Source: Micromonospora marina (lineage in GTDB: Bacteria; Actinomycetota; Actinomycetes; Mycobacteriales; Micromonosporaceae). From it: a stretch of DNA of 64,000 bases. The notes beneath the pieces are model-generated. The model searched no databases. It worked only from the letters and a program-made list of their open reading frames with translations, and was not told the origin of the DNA. The stretch is taken from assembly GCF_900091565.1 (NCBI RefSeq), contig NZ_FMCV01000024.1, positions 1-64,000 on the forward strand, written 5' to 3'. Shown in pieces: positions 49,770 through 58,005 of the stretch. Positions within the stretch are counted from its first letter, which is position 1; the number at the start of each line of letters is the position of its first letter. The translations under genes were made by a program, and so were the position numbers.

Positions 49770-51179
49770 TCAGACCAGGCGTACGCGGGCGGCGCGCAAC
49801 CGGGTCAGCGTACGGTCGCGGCCGAGCACCTCCAGCGACTCGAACAGGGGCAGGCCGACGGTGCGCCCGGTGACCGCGACGCGTACCGGCGCCTGCGCCT
49901 TGCCCAGCTTCAGCCCGCGCTCCGCGCCGACCGCCTCCAGCGTGGCCTTCAGCGACTCGGCGTCCCAGGACTCCAGCGCCTCGAACGCGGCGATCGCCGC
50001 GTCCAGCAGGTCGGCGGCGCCCTCCTTCATCGCCTTCGCCCAGGCCGCCTCGTCGATCAGCGGGTCGGCCAGGAACAGGAAGTCGACGTTCGGCACGATC
50101 TCGCTGAGCACCGCGATCCGGGTCTGCGCCAGCGGGGCCACCGCCGCGAACGCGGCCGGGTCGAACTCGTCGGGCCGCCACGGCGGCGGGGCGATGGTCC
50201 CGGTGCCGGTGAGCCATGGACGGCACGCCTCGACGAAGTCGGCCACCGGCAGCGCCCGGATGTAGTCGCCGTTGAACGCGCGCAGCTTCTTCTCGTCGAA
50301 GAACGCCGGGGACGGGTTGACCTCGTCCAGCCGGAACTCCTCCTCGATCACCGGCCAGGGCACGATCTCCCGGTCGCCCGAGGGCGCCCAGCCCAGCAGC
50401 ATCAGGTAGTTGCGCATCGCGTCGGCGAGGTAGCCCTCGTCCCGGTACGCCTCCAGCGCGACCTTGTCCCGCCGCTTGGACAGCTTCTGCCGCTTCTCGT
50501 TCACCACCACCGGCACGTGCGCCCAGACCGGCGGCTTGACGCCGAGCGCGTCCCACAGCAACTGCTGCTTCGGGGTGTTCGGCAGGTGCTCCTCGGCCCG
50601 GATCACGTGGGTGATCCCCATCGACATGTCGTCGACCACGTTCGCCAGCAGGAACACCGGGGAGCCGTCACCGCGGGCGATGACGAAGTCCTCGATCAGC
50701 TTGTTCTCGAACGTCGGCTCGCCGCGGACCAGGTCGACCACCACCGTCTCGCCCGCGTCCGGCGTACGGAAGCGCAGTGCCCGGCCCTCGCCCGGTTCCA
50801 GGCCACGGTCGCGGCAGAAGCCGTCGTAGCCGCGCTGCTGCGGACCGGTCCGCGCCTGCACGTCGTCCCGGGTGCAGTCGCAGTAGTAGGCCCGGCCGCC
50901 CTCGTACAGCCGCTGTGCGGCGGCCCGGTGCTCGCCCGCGTACGAGGACTGGAAGTACGGCCCCTCGTAGCTGCCCCGGGCGATGCCGATCCAGTCGAGC
51001 GCGGAGAGGATGCCCTCGGTCCACTCGGGCCGGTTACGTGCCGCGTCGGTGTCCTCGATGCGCAGCACGAACACCCCGCCCTGCTGCTTGGCGAAGATCC
51101 AGTTCTGCAGCGCCGAGCGGGCGCCACCGACATGGAACATACCGGTCGGGGAGGGGGCGAAGCGTACACGTACCGTCAC
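49770..51179 (-). CDS. gltX: Glutamyl-tRNA synthetase
   Basis: The 469-residue class I synthetase has RFAPSPTGMFHVGGAR with the HIGH-equivalent H16-VGG and the KMSKS-equivalent KLSKRRDK. The IEDTDAARN and GSPVFLLANVVDDMSMGITH stretches are typical. Zinc-type cysteines occur in YYCDCTRDDV. In actinobacteria it usually charges both tRNA-Glu and tRNA-Gln, the latter corrected by GatCAB. The GTG at 51179 (VTVRVRFAPSPTG) gives the family start. Palindromic repeats lie just upstream. Confidence 0.96.
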   Translation of the reverse strand: MTVRVRFAPSPTGMFHVGGARSALQNWIFAKQQGGVFVLRIEDTDAARNRPEWTEGILSALDWIGIARGSYEGPYFQSSYAGEHRAAAQRLYEGGRAYYCDCTRDDVQARTGPQQRGYDGFCRDRGLEPGEGRALRFRTPDAGETVVVDLVRGEPTFENKLIEDFVIARGDGSPVFLLANVVDDMSMGITHVIRAEEHLPNTPKQQLLWDALGVKPPVWAHVPVVVNEKRQKLSKRRDKVALEAYRDEGYLADAMRNYLMLLGWAPSGDREIVPWPVIEEEFRLDEVNPSPAFFDEKKLRAFNGDYIRALPVADFVEACRPWLTGTGTIAPPPWRPDEFDPAAFAAVAPLAQTRIAVLSEIVPNVDFLFLADPLIDEAAWAKAMKEGAADLLDAAIAAFEALESWDAESLKATLEAVGAERGLKLGKAQAPVRVAVTGRTVGLPLFESLEVLGRDRTLTRLRAARVRLV

Positions 51180-51209
51180 GCCCCCCAGCCTACGGCGGGC
51201 CGCCACCGT

Positions 51210-51310
51210 GTAAGGAAGGGCCCCTTCTTAACGTCTCCGGAGGTGAAGGGGCCCCTTCTTAACACGCGCCAGCACGCGCCAGCACGCGCCAGCACGCGTC
51301 AACACGCGCG
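51210..51310. repeat. Two GGGGCCCTTCTTAAC palindromes followed by a decanucleotide tandem repeat
   Basis: Palindrome copies are at 51210-51232 and 51243-51263, in the same orientation. Directly after them AGCACGCGCC-type 10-mers are repeated about five times (51261-51310), the last two diverged. The cluster lies between the MFS gene stop and the gltX start, both on the minus strand, and may stop MFS transcription. Confidence 0.8.
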
Positions 51311-51324
51311 GCGGCCGGCGGGCG

Positions 51325-52536
51325 TCACGGCACGGAGCGGATCTTCACGACCAGGGCGCTGCCGAGCACTGTGACCGCCGCGGTGACCGCGTACAGCGTC
51401 GGGTAGCCGCCGAGGTGCACGACGATCGGCGCGGACAGCGCCGGGCCGAGCACCTGCGGCGCCGAGTTGGCGATGTTGATCACGCCGAGGTCCTTGGCCC
51501 GGTCGGTGGCGGCGGGCAGCACCTGGGTGATCAGCGCCGCGTCCACCGACAGGTAGACGCCGTACCCGGCGCCGAGCAGCAGCGCCGCCACGATCGCCAT
51601 CGGCCAGACCGGCGCCGCCGCCAGCAGTACCGCCGCCACCGCCATGATCAACCCCGAGGCGATCACGAAGACCTTGCGCCGGCCGGAGCGGTCGGACATC
51701 CGCCCGGCGACCACAGCGGTGAGCACCATGCCCAGCGTGTAGAGCAGGTAGAGCGTGCCCAGCGCGTTGCCGGTCTGCACCAGGAACCGGGTGAACCAGG
51801 CCCAGGCGAAGTCGGGGTGGCGGCGCGGGCTGATCCACATCGAGGCGAACAGGGACCGCAGCCGCAGCGGCGAGCGGTGCTCCCGGGGCAGGTGGTCGTC
51901 CTGGGTCAGCAGCGCGAACGGCAGCGACAGCAGCAGCACGGCGAGCGCGATCGCCGCGTACCCGGCCGCGTTGCCGGTGACCACGGCGGTCACCAGCACC
52001 GCGCCGAGCACCAGGCCCAGCGCCTGCGGGATGCCCACCCAGCCGGACACGCCGCCGCGCTGTGCCACCGGCACCCGGTCCGGGATCGCGGCGGTGAGGC
52101 TGGCCAGCATCGCGTTGAAGCAGACCTGCGCGGCCACCCAGGCCACCGCCACCCCGGCGATGGTGTTCTCCCGGGCCAGCAGCACCAGGGCGAGCGCGCC
52201 GACGACCGCGCCGAGCGCGGTCCAGACGTGCCGGCGGCCGAAGTGCCGGTTGGCCAGCCGCAGCGAGGTGCGGTCGGACAGCGCCCCGGCCAGCGGGTTC
52301 GCCAGCACTGCGGCGAGCGCGCCGAGGCCGGTGACCACCGCCAGCATGGCTTCCTTGTCGGCCGGGGCGATCCGTTCCACCTGCTGCGGCAGCAGCACCT
52401 GGATCGGAGTGAAGAACGCCATCCAGACCCCGAGGTTGGCCGCGAAGATCAGCGCGATCCAGCCCCGCCGTACCGGGACGGTCGGCTCCGCGAGCGCCGC
52501 CGGCAGCGAGGCCGGCGTCGGGTTCATCGTGGTCAT
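51325..52536 (-). CDS. MFS transporter, probable sugar transporter
   Basis: The 403-residue protein has about 12 hydrophobic segments and MFS loop motifs (GALSDRTSLRLANRHFGRRH and VVAGRMSDRSGRRKVF, both the G-x3-D-R/K-x-G-R-R/K type between helices 2-3 and 8-9). It overlaps the beta-glucosidase gene by 4 bp (ATGA), so the pair probably imports a beta-glucoside and hydrolyses it. The ATG at 52536 is used; another ATG three codons later is possible. Nothing looks damaged in this gene. Confidence 0.88.
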   Translation of the reverse strand: MTTMNPTPASLPAALAEPTVPVRRGWIALIFAANLGVWMAFFTPIQVLLPQQVERIAPADKEAMLAVVTGLGALAAVLANPLAGALSDRTSLRLANRHFGRRHVWTALGAVVGALALVLLARENTIAGVAVAWVAAQVCFNAMLASLTAAIPDRVPVAQRGGVSGWVGIPQALGLVLGAVLVTAVVTGNAAGYAAIALAVLLLSLPFALLTQDDHLPREHRSPLRLRSLFASMWISPRRHPDFAWAWFTRFLVQTGNALGTLYLLYTLGMVLTAVVAGRMSDRSGRRKVFVIASGLIMAVAAVLLAAAPVWPMAIVAALLLGAGYGVYLSVDAALITQVLPAATDRAKDLGVINIANSAPQVLGPALSAPIVVHLGGYPTLYAVTAAVTVLGSALVVKIRSVP

Positions 52537-53859
52537 CGTCGGACCAGATCCGAGAACCAGGCGTACGACGACTTCGGCGTCCGCCGCTGCGTGTCGAAGT
52601 CGACGTGTACCAGGCCGAACCGCTTGGTGAAGCCCTCGGCCCACTCCCAGTTGTCCAGCAGCGACCAGACGAAGTACCCGGTCACCGGCACGCCCTCGGC
52701 CATCGCCTGGCGCACCGCGCGGATGTGCCCGTCCAGGTACGCGATCCGCTCCGGGTCGTGCACCCGGCCGTCGGCGTCGGGCGCGTCGGCGTACGCGCAG
52801 CCGCTCTCGGTGACCTGGATCGGCGGCAGCGCGCCGCCGTACCGCTCGTGCAGGAGGAGCAGCAGTTCGCGAAGCCCGTCCGGGGCCACCGGCCAGTCGA
52901 ACGCGGTACGCGGGTAGCCCTCCAGCGGCACGAGCTCGAACGGCAGCGGCGAGTCCGCCTCCGGCGCCCGGATGCCGGTCGGGTTGTAGTAGTTGACGCC
53001 GAGCACGTCGATCGGGGCGGCGATCACGTCCAGGTCGCCGTCGCGCATCACGCCCGGGTCGAGGCCGAGCGCGTCCGGGTAGCCGCGTCCGAGCAGCGGA
53101 TCGGTGAACAGCCGGTTGTGCAGCGCGTCGTACGCCGCGGCGGCGGCCCGGTCCGCGTCGGTGTCGCCGGCCGGCCGCACCGGGGAGTAGTTGTTGGCGA
53201 TCGCCACGGGGGACGTGCTGCGGGCGCGCAGCGCCGCGACCGCGAGGCCGTGCCCGAGGAGCTGGTGGTGGGCCACCGGGAAGGCGTCGAACAGCAGCGT
53301 CCGGCCGGGCGCGTGCTCGCCCATGCCGTGGCCGAGGCTCATGGATGAACGGCTCGTTGAGCGTGATCCAGAGTTTGACCCGGTCGCCGAGGCGCGCCGC
53401 GGTCAGGTCGGCGTACTCGGCGAAGCGGGCGGCGGTGTCCCGGTGCAGCCACCCGCCGGCGTCCTCCAGCGCCTGCGGCAGATCCCAGTGGAACAGCGTG
53501 GCGACCGGGTCCACGCCGACGGCGAGGAGGCCGTCCACCAGCCGGTCGTAGAAGTCCAGCCCAGCGGCGTTCGCCGCGCCGGTGCCGGCGGGCTGGATCC
53601 GCGGCCAGGCGATCGAGAACCGGTACGCGGACACCCCCAGCCCGGCCAGCAGCGCGGTGTCCTCGGCGTACCTGTGGTAGTGGTCGCATGCCTGGTCGCC
53701 GGTGCTGCCGTCGGCGATCCGGCCCGGGGAGTGGGCGAACGTGTCCCAGATGGACGGACCGCGACCGTCGACCGAGGTCGCGCCCTCAATCTGGTAGGCG
53801 GAGGTGGAGACCCCCCAGCGGAAGCCGGCGGGGAACTCGGGCATCGGCGCGGTCGTCAA
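52533..53859 (-). pseudogene. GH1 beta-glucosidase gene split by one frameshift
   Basis: The two halves together make a full family-1 beta-glucosidase of about 440 residues. The N-terminal half (TTG 53859, RBS GGAGG) has FPAGFRWGVSTSAYQIEGA, FHWDLPQALEDAGGW and the acid/base Glu in WITLNEPFI. The C-terminal half, in another frame from 53342, begins MSLGHGMGEHAPG. It contains VLGVNYYNPTG, the nucleophile Glu in IQVTESGCAYA and TGYFVWSLLDNWEWAEGFTKRFGL. The break is at about 53340-53348, inside the conserved loop after NEPF. Each half is otherwise intact, so a recent mutation or a sequencing error are both possible. Confidence 0.88.
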
Positions 53860-54045
53860 GTCACCCTCCAAGACGTGAAGCGTGCTCGCGACTCTAGGGT
53901 CCTGCGGACCGCTGCGCCATAGGTCGTCGTGGGTGGATGACGCAAGGCGGTTCGGCGTGTCTTTTCCGAACCCGTCCGCTTAAGTCCGATTTACACATAG
54001 AGTGCCAAATATCGCGGATGTGATTTAAGTGGGGGAAAGATACTC

Positions 54046-54492
54046 ATGATCCTCGTGGAACGCAGCGCACACGTGGCGGCGCCGGTGGAAGTGGTCTGGG
54101 ACGTCGTGCAGCGCGCCGAGCAGCTGCCGGCCTGGCTGGCGGGAGTCCGCGCGGCGGAGGTCCTGTCCGGGGAGGGATTCGGGCGGCGGCAGCTGGTCCA
54201 GGCCGGACGCGGCGCCGCGCACGAGGCCGAGGTGATCGCCTTCCAGGAACCGACCCTGATCGGCTGGCGCGAACGTGCCAAGGGTGCCGGCGCCAGGGCC
54301 GAGGCGCGCACCGAGATCTACGTCCAGCTGACCCCGGACGAGGAGGAGGGCGGCACAGTCGTCCGCCTGATCGTCGTGCGGTGGCCCGCCGGACCCGTCA
54401 AGGCGGCCCTGCTCCGGCTCGGCCTGCGCCGGGTCGGCGCCGACCTGGAGGACTCGCTGGCCCGGCTGACCGACCTGGCCGCCGTCGGCTGA
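54046..54492 (+). CDS. SRPBCC-family (polyketide cyclase-like) protein
   Basis: The 148-residue protein fits the START/Bet v1 fold: VERSAHVAAPVEVVWDVVQR, LPAWLAGVRAAEVLSGEGFG, then strands with TEIYVQLTPDEEEGGTVVRL and a long C-terminal helix. No catalytic residues can be assigned; such proteins bind hydrophobic ligands. GGGGGAAAG precedes the ATG. The upstream 100 bp is unusually AT-rich and includes a 12-mer GTGATTTAAGTG that recurs at 34584. Confidence 0.85.
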   Translation: MILVERSAHVAAPVEVVWDVVQRAEQLPAWLAGVRAAEVLSGEGFGRRQLVQAGRGAAHEAEVIAFQEPTLIGWRERAKGAGARAEARTEIYVQLTPDEEEGGTVVRLIVVRWPAGPVKAALLRLGLRRVGADLEDSLARLTDLAAVG

Positions 54493-54578
54493 CCGAGCCC
54501 GTCCCGGCGTCGCCCGCGATGGTGACGGCCCGGCGTTCCCGCCAGGGACGCCGGGCCGTCGTCGTCTCCGCCCGAGGT

Positions 54579-54632
54579 GTTAAGAAGGGGCCCCTCCTCT
54601 ACCGGAGGCGTTAAGAAGGGGCCCTTCCTTCA
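54579..54632. repeat. Two GTTAAGAAGGGGCCC palindromes at the aceE end
   Basis: Copies at 54579-54602 and 54610-54632 lie between the SRPBCC gene and the convergent aceE; the second contains the aceE stop codon (54630-54632). Each can fold on its AAGGGGCCCTT core. The position fits a two-way terminator. Confidence 0.85.
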
Positions 54633-57374
54633 GCTGTCGCCGCCGGTCTCGCCGACCGGAGCGGCGTTGACGTCGTCCAGCGCGTACTTGCGGGCCGCGT
54701 CGGCCGGCACGTGGGCCGGCACCACGCCGCGCAGCGCGAGCTGGCGCAGCGTGGCCACCGCGACCGACTCGGCGTCCACATGGAAGTGGCGGCGCAGCGC
54801 GTGCCGGGTGTCCGACATGCCGAAGCCGTCGGTGCCGAGCGAGGTGTAGTCCCCGGGTACCCAGCGGGCGATCAGGTCCGGTACCGCGCGCATCCAGTCG
54901 CTGACCGCGACCTTCGGCCCGTCGGCGTCGGCCAGCTTCCGCGCGACGTACGGCACCCGCGGCTCCTCGCCCGGGTTGAGCAGGTTGTACTCCTCGCACT
55001 GGACCGCGTCGCGGCGCAGCTCGGTCCAGGACGTCACCGACCACACGTCGGCTGACACGCCCCAGTCCTCGGCGAGCAGCTGCTGGGCCTTGAGCGCCCA
55101 CTGCATGCCGGTGCCGGAGGCGAGGATGTTCGCCTTCGGCGCGTCGTCGCCGACCTGCGGTGCGGGGGAGTAGCGGTGGATGCCCTTGAGGATGCCCTCG
55201 ACGTCCACGCCCTCCGGCTCGACCGGCTGGAAGATCGGCTCGTTGTAGACGGTGAGGTAGTAGAAGATGTTCTCCTGCGCCTCGCCGTACATCCGGTGCA
55301 GGCCGTTCTCCACGATGTGCGCCAGCTCGAAGGCGAACGCCGCGTCGTAGGAGACCACCGCCGGGTTGGTGGCGGCGAGCAGCAGCGAGTGGCCGTCCTC
55401 GTGCTGGAGGCCCTCGCCGTTGAGTGTGGTCCGGCCGGCGGTCGCGCCGAGCACGAAGCCCCGTGCCATCTGGTCCGCCGCCGCCCAGAACCCGTCGCCG
55501 GTGCGCTGGAAGCCGAACATCGAGTAGAAGATGTACAGCGGGATCATCGGCTCACCGTGGGTGGCGTACGCCGTGCCCGCGGCAGTGAACGAGGCCACCG
55601 ACCCGGCCTCGTTGATCCCCTCGTGCAGGATCTGGCCGGCGGTCGACTCCTTGTAGGACAGGAACAGCTCCCGGTCCACCGAGGTGTAGCGCTGGCCGTG
55701 CGGCGAGTAGATCTTCTGGGTCGGGAACAGCGAGTCCATACCGAAGGTACGGGCCTCGTCCGGGATGATCGGCACCCAGCGCTTGCCGAACTCCTTGTCC
55801 TTCATGATGTCCTTGAGCAGGCGGACGAAGGCCATCGTGGTGGCGACCTTCTGCTTGCCCGACCCGCGCTTGACGTCGGAGAACCGCTCGGTGCCCGGGA
55901 TGGTCAGCGTCTTGCGCGCGGTGCTGCGCGTGGGCAGGTAGCCGCCGAGCTGCTGACGCCGGTCCTTCAGGTAGGCGACTTCGTCGGACTTCTCACCCGG
56001 CGTGTAGTACGGCGGGAGGTAGGGGTCCTCCTCCAGAGCCTTGTCCGGGATGTCCAGGTAGAGGCGGTCGCGGAAGAGCTTCAGGTCCTCCAGCGTCAGC
56101 TTCTTCATCTGGTGCGTGGCGTTACGGCCCTCGAAGTGCGAGCCGAGCGTCCAGCCCTTGATCGTCTTGGCCAGGATCACCGTCGGCTGGCCGGTGTGCT
56201 CCATCGCCGCCTTGTAGGCCGCGTAGAGCTTGCGGTAGTCGTGGCCACCCCGCTTGAGGTTCCAGATCTCGTCGTCGGAGAGCTGCTCGACCATCTTGCG
56301 GGTCCGCGGGTCGCGGCCGAAGAAGTGCTCCCGGACGTACGCCCCGGACTCCGCCTTGTAGGTCTGGTAGTCACCGTCGGGCGTGGTGTTCATCAGGTTG
56401 ACCAGCGCGCCGTCGGTGTCCGCGGCGAGCAGCGGGTCCCACTCGCGGCCCCAGACGACCTTGATGACGTTCCAGCCGGCGCCCCGGAAGAACGCCTCCA
56501 GTTCCTGCATGACCTTGCCGTTGCCGCGGACCGGTCCGTCCAGACGCTGGAGGTTGCAGTTGATCACGAAGGTGAGGTTGTCCAGCTCCTCACGGGCGGC
56601 CACGCCGATCGCGCCGAGCGACTCGACCTCGTCCATCTCGCCGTCGCCGAGGAACGCCCAGACGTGCTGCTGGGAGGTGTCCTTGATGCCCCGGTGCTGC
56701 AGGTAGCGGTTGAACCGCGCCTGGTAGATGGCGTTCAACGGGCCGAGACCCATGGAGACGGTGGGGAACTCCCAGAAGTCCGGCATCAGCCGCGGGTGCG
56801 GATACGACGGCAGCCCGCCACCGGGGTGCGACAGCTCCTGCCGGAAGCCGTCGAGCTGGCTTTCGCTGAGCCGGCCCTCCAGGAACGCCCGCGCGTACAT
56901 GCCGGGGGAGGCGTGACCCTGGTAGAAGATCTGGTCGCCGCCGCCCGGGTGGTTCTTGCCCCGGAAGAAGTGGTTGAAGCCCACCTCGTAGAGGGACGCC
57001 GAGCTGGCGAACGTGGAGATGTGCCCACCGACGCCGATCTCCGGGCGCTGCGCCCGGTGCACCAGCATCGCGGCGTTCCACCTGATGTACGCCCGCAGCC
57101 GCCGCTCGACGTGCTCGTCGCCCGGGAACCACGGTTCGCGCTCCGGCGGGATCGTGTTGATGTAGTCGGTGGTGGTCAGGGACGGCACCCCGACCTGCCG
57201 CTCGCGGGCCCGCTCCAGCAGGCGCAGCATGACGTACCGGGCTCGCTTTGTCCCGCGCTCGTCGATGACACCGTCGAGTGACTCGACCCATTCGCTGGTC
57301 TCTTCAGGGTCGATGTCCGGAAGCTGGCTCGGCAGACCAGCGGTGATCACCGGGCGCTTGCGTTCCGTAGCCAC
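54630..57374 (-). CDS. aceE: Pyruvate dehydrogenase E1 component (homodimeric type)
   Basis: The 914-residue enzyme decarboxylates pyruvate with thiamine diphosphate and passes the acetyl group to the E2 lipoyl domain. The ThDP/Mg motif is FLGDGEMDEVESLGAIGVAA with the later asparagines in FVINCNLQRLDGPVRGNG. HPGGGDQIFYQGHASPGMYA and LNGEGLQHEDGHSLLLAATN are family hallmarks. Actinobacteria use this homodimeric E1 instead of the alpha/beta type for pyruvate. GTG start with GAGGGAA upstream. No E2 or E3 gene is adjacent, which is usual in this phylum. Confidence 0.97.
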   Translation of the reverse strand: MATERKRPVITAGLPSQLPDIDPEETSEWVESLDGVIDERGTKRARYVMLRLLERARERQVGVPSLTTTDYINTIPPEREPWFPGDEHVERRLRAYIRWNAAMLVHRAQRPEIGVGGHISTFASSASLYEVGFNHFFRGKNHPGGGDQIFYQGHASPGMYARAFLEGRLSESQLDGFRQELSHPGGGLPSYPHPRLMPDFWEFPTVSMGLGPLNAIYQARFNRYLQHRGIKDTSQQHVWAFLGDGEMDEVESLGAIGVAAREELDNLTFVINCNLQRLDGPVRGNGKVMQELEAFFRGAGWNVIKVVWGREWDPLLAADTDGALVNLMNTTPDGDYQTYKAESGAYVREHFFGRDPRTRKMVEQLSDDEIWNLKRGGHDYRKLYAAYKAAMEHTGQPTVILAKTIKGWTLGSHFEGRNATHQMKKLTLEDLKLFRDRLYLDIPDKALEEDPYLPPYYTPGEKSDEVAYLKDRRQQLGGYLPTRSTARKTLTIPGTERFSDVKRGSGKQKVATTMAFVRLLKDIMKDKEFGKRWVPIIPDEARTFGMDSLFPTQKIYSPHGQRYTSVDRELFLSYKESTAGQILHEGINEAGSVASFTAAGTAYATHGEPMIPLYIFYSMFGFQRTGDGFWAAADQMARGFVLGATAGRTTLNGEGLQHEDGHSLLLAATNPAVVSYDAAFAFELAHIVENGLHRMYGEAQENIFYYLTVYNEPIFQPVEPEGVDVEGILKGIHRYSPAPQVGDDAPKANILASGTGMQWALKAQQLLAEDWGVSADVWSVTSWTELRRDAVQCEEYNLLNPGEEPRVPYVARKLADADGPKVAVSDWMRAVPDLIARWVPGDYTSLGTDGFGMSDTRHALRRHFHVDAESVAVATLRQLALRGVVPAHVPADAARKYALDDVNAAPVGETGGDS

Positions 57375-57563
57375 AGGCGTTCCCTCGGTTTCGTGTGGGA
57401 TAGGTCTCTAGCGCCATCCTGCCCCCTGGTGGCGTGTGCCGTCACCTCTCCCACCCTCAGACGCGACGCTGAACACAGGTACCCACCAGTAACTTTGCGC
57501 GATGACCGGGTGCGCTATCACCGGGCGCGGCGGGGAACCGGGCACTGCGGCAGAATGCGCCGT

Positions 57564-57968
57564 ATGCGCAGTGAGGTGATCACCGTCCGGACCGGCTCCC
57601 GGCCGACCGTCCGGGACATCACGAGCGAGGCCGAGCGGTTCGTGTCCGGGGCCGGCGACGGCCTGCTGCACGTCTTCGTCCCGCACGCCACCGCCGGGCT
57701 GGCGATCATCGAGACCGGCGCCGGCTCCGACGACGACCTGCTGCGGGCGCTCGACGACCTGCTTCCCAGCGACGACAGGTGGCGGCACCGGCACGGCTCA
57801 CCCGGCCACGGCCGCGACCACGTGCTGCCCGCCTTCGTGCCGCCGTACGCGACGCTGCCGGTGCTCGGCGGGCGGCTCCAGCTCGGCACCTGGCAGTCGA
57901 TCTGCCTGGTCGACACCAACGGCGACAACCCCGACCGTCAGGTGCGCCTCTCGTTCCTGGCCGGCTGA
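57564..57968 (+). CDS. YjbQ/UPF0047 family protein
   Basis: The 134-residue protein is a UPF0047 (YjbQ) member: LLHVFVPHATAGLAIIETGA, HGSPGHGRDHVLPAFVPPYA, then LPVLGGRLQLGTWQSICLVD. The conserved histidines form a metal site. E. coli YjbQ has weak thiamine-phosphate synthase activity, but the true role is unsettled. The ATG at 57564 (MRSEVITVRTG) is the family start; another ATG lies three codons earlier. It is divergent from aceE, and the 189-bp spacer holds both promoters. Confidence 0.92.
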   Translation: MRSEVITVRTGSRPTVRDITSEAERFVSGAGDGLLHVFVPHATAGLAIIETGAGSDDDLLRALDDLLPSDDRWRHRHGSPGHGRDHVLPAFVPPYATLPVLGGRLQLGTWQSICLVDTNGDNPDRQVRLSFLAG

Positions 57969-57973
57969 CCGGA

Positions 57974-57992
57974 CCGGGCGCCGCGCGCCCGG
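57974..57992. terminator. Hairpin between yjbQ-like gene and phoD
   Basis: CCGGGCGC (57974-57981) pairs with GCGCCCGG (57985-57992) around a 3-base loop. The genes on either side converge here. Confidence 0.6.
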
Positions 57993-58005
57993 CCCGGCCG
58001 CGCCG

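Noticed and set aside
51261..51310. CRISPR array
   Set aside because: The units are 10 bp without spacers, and no cas gene is present.
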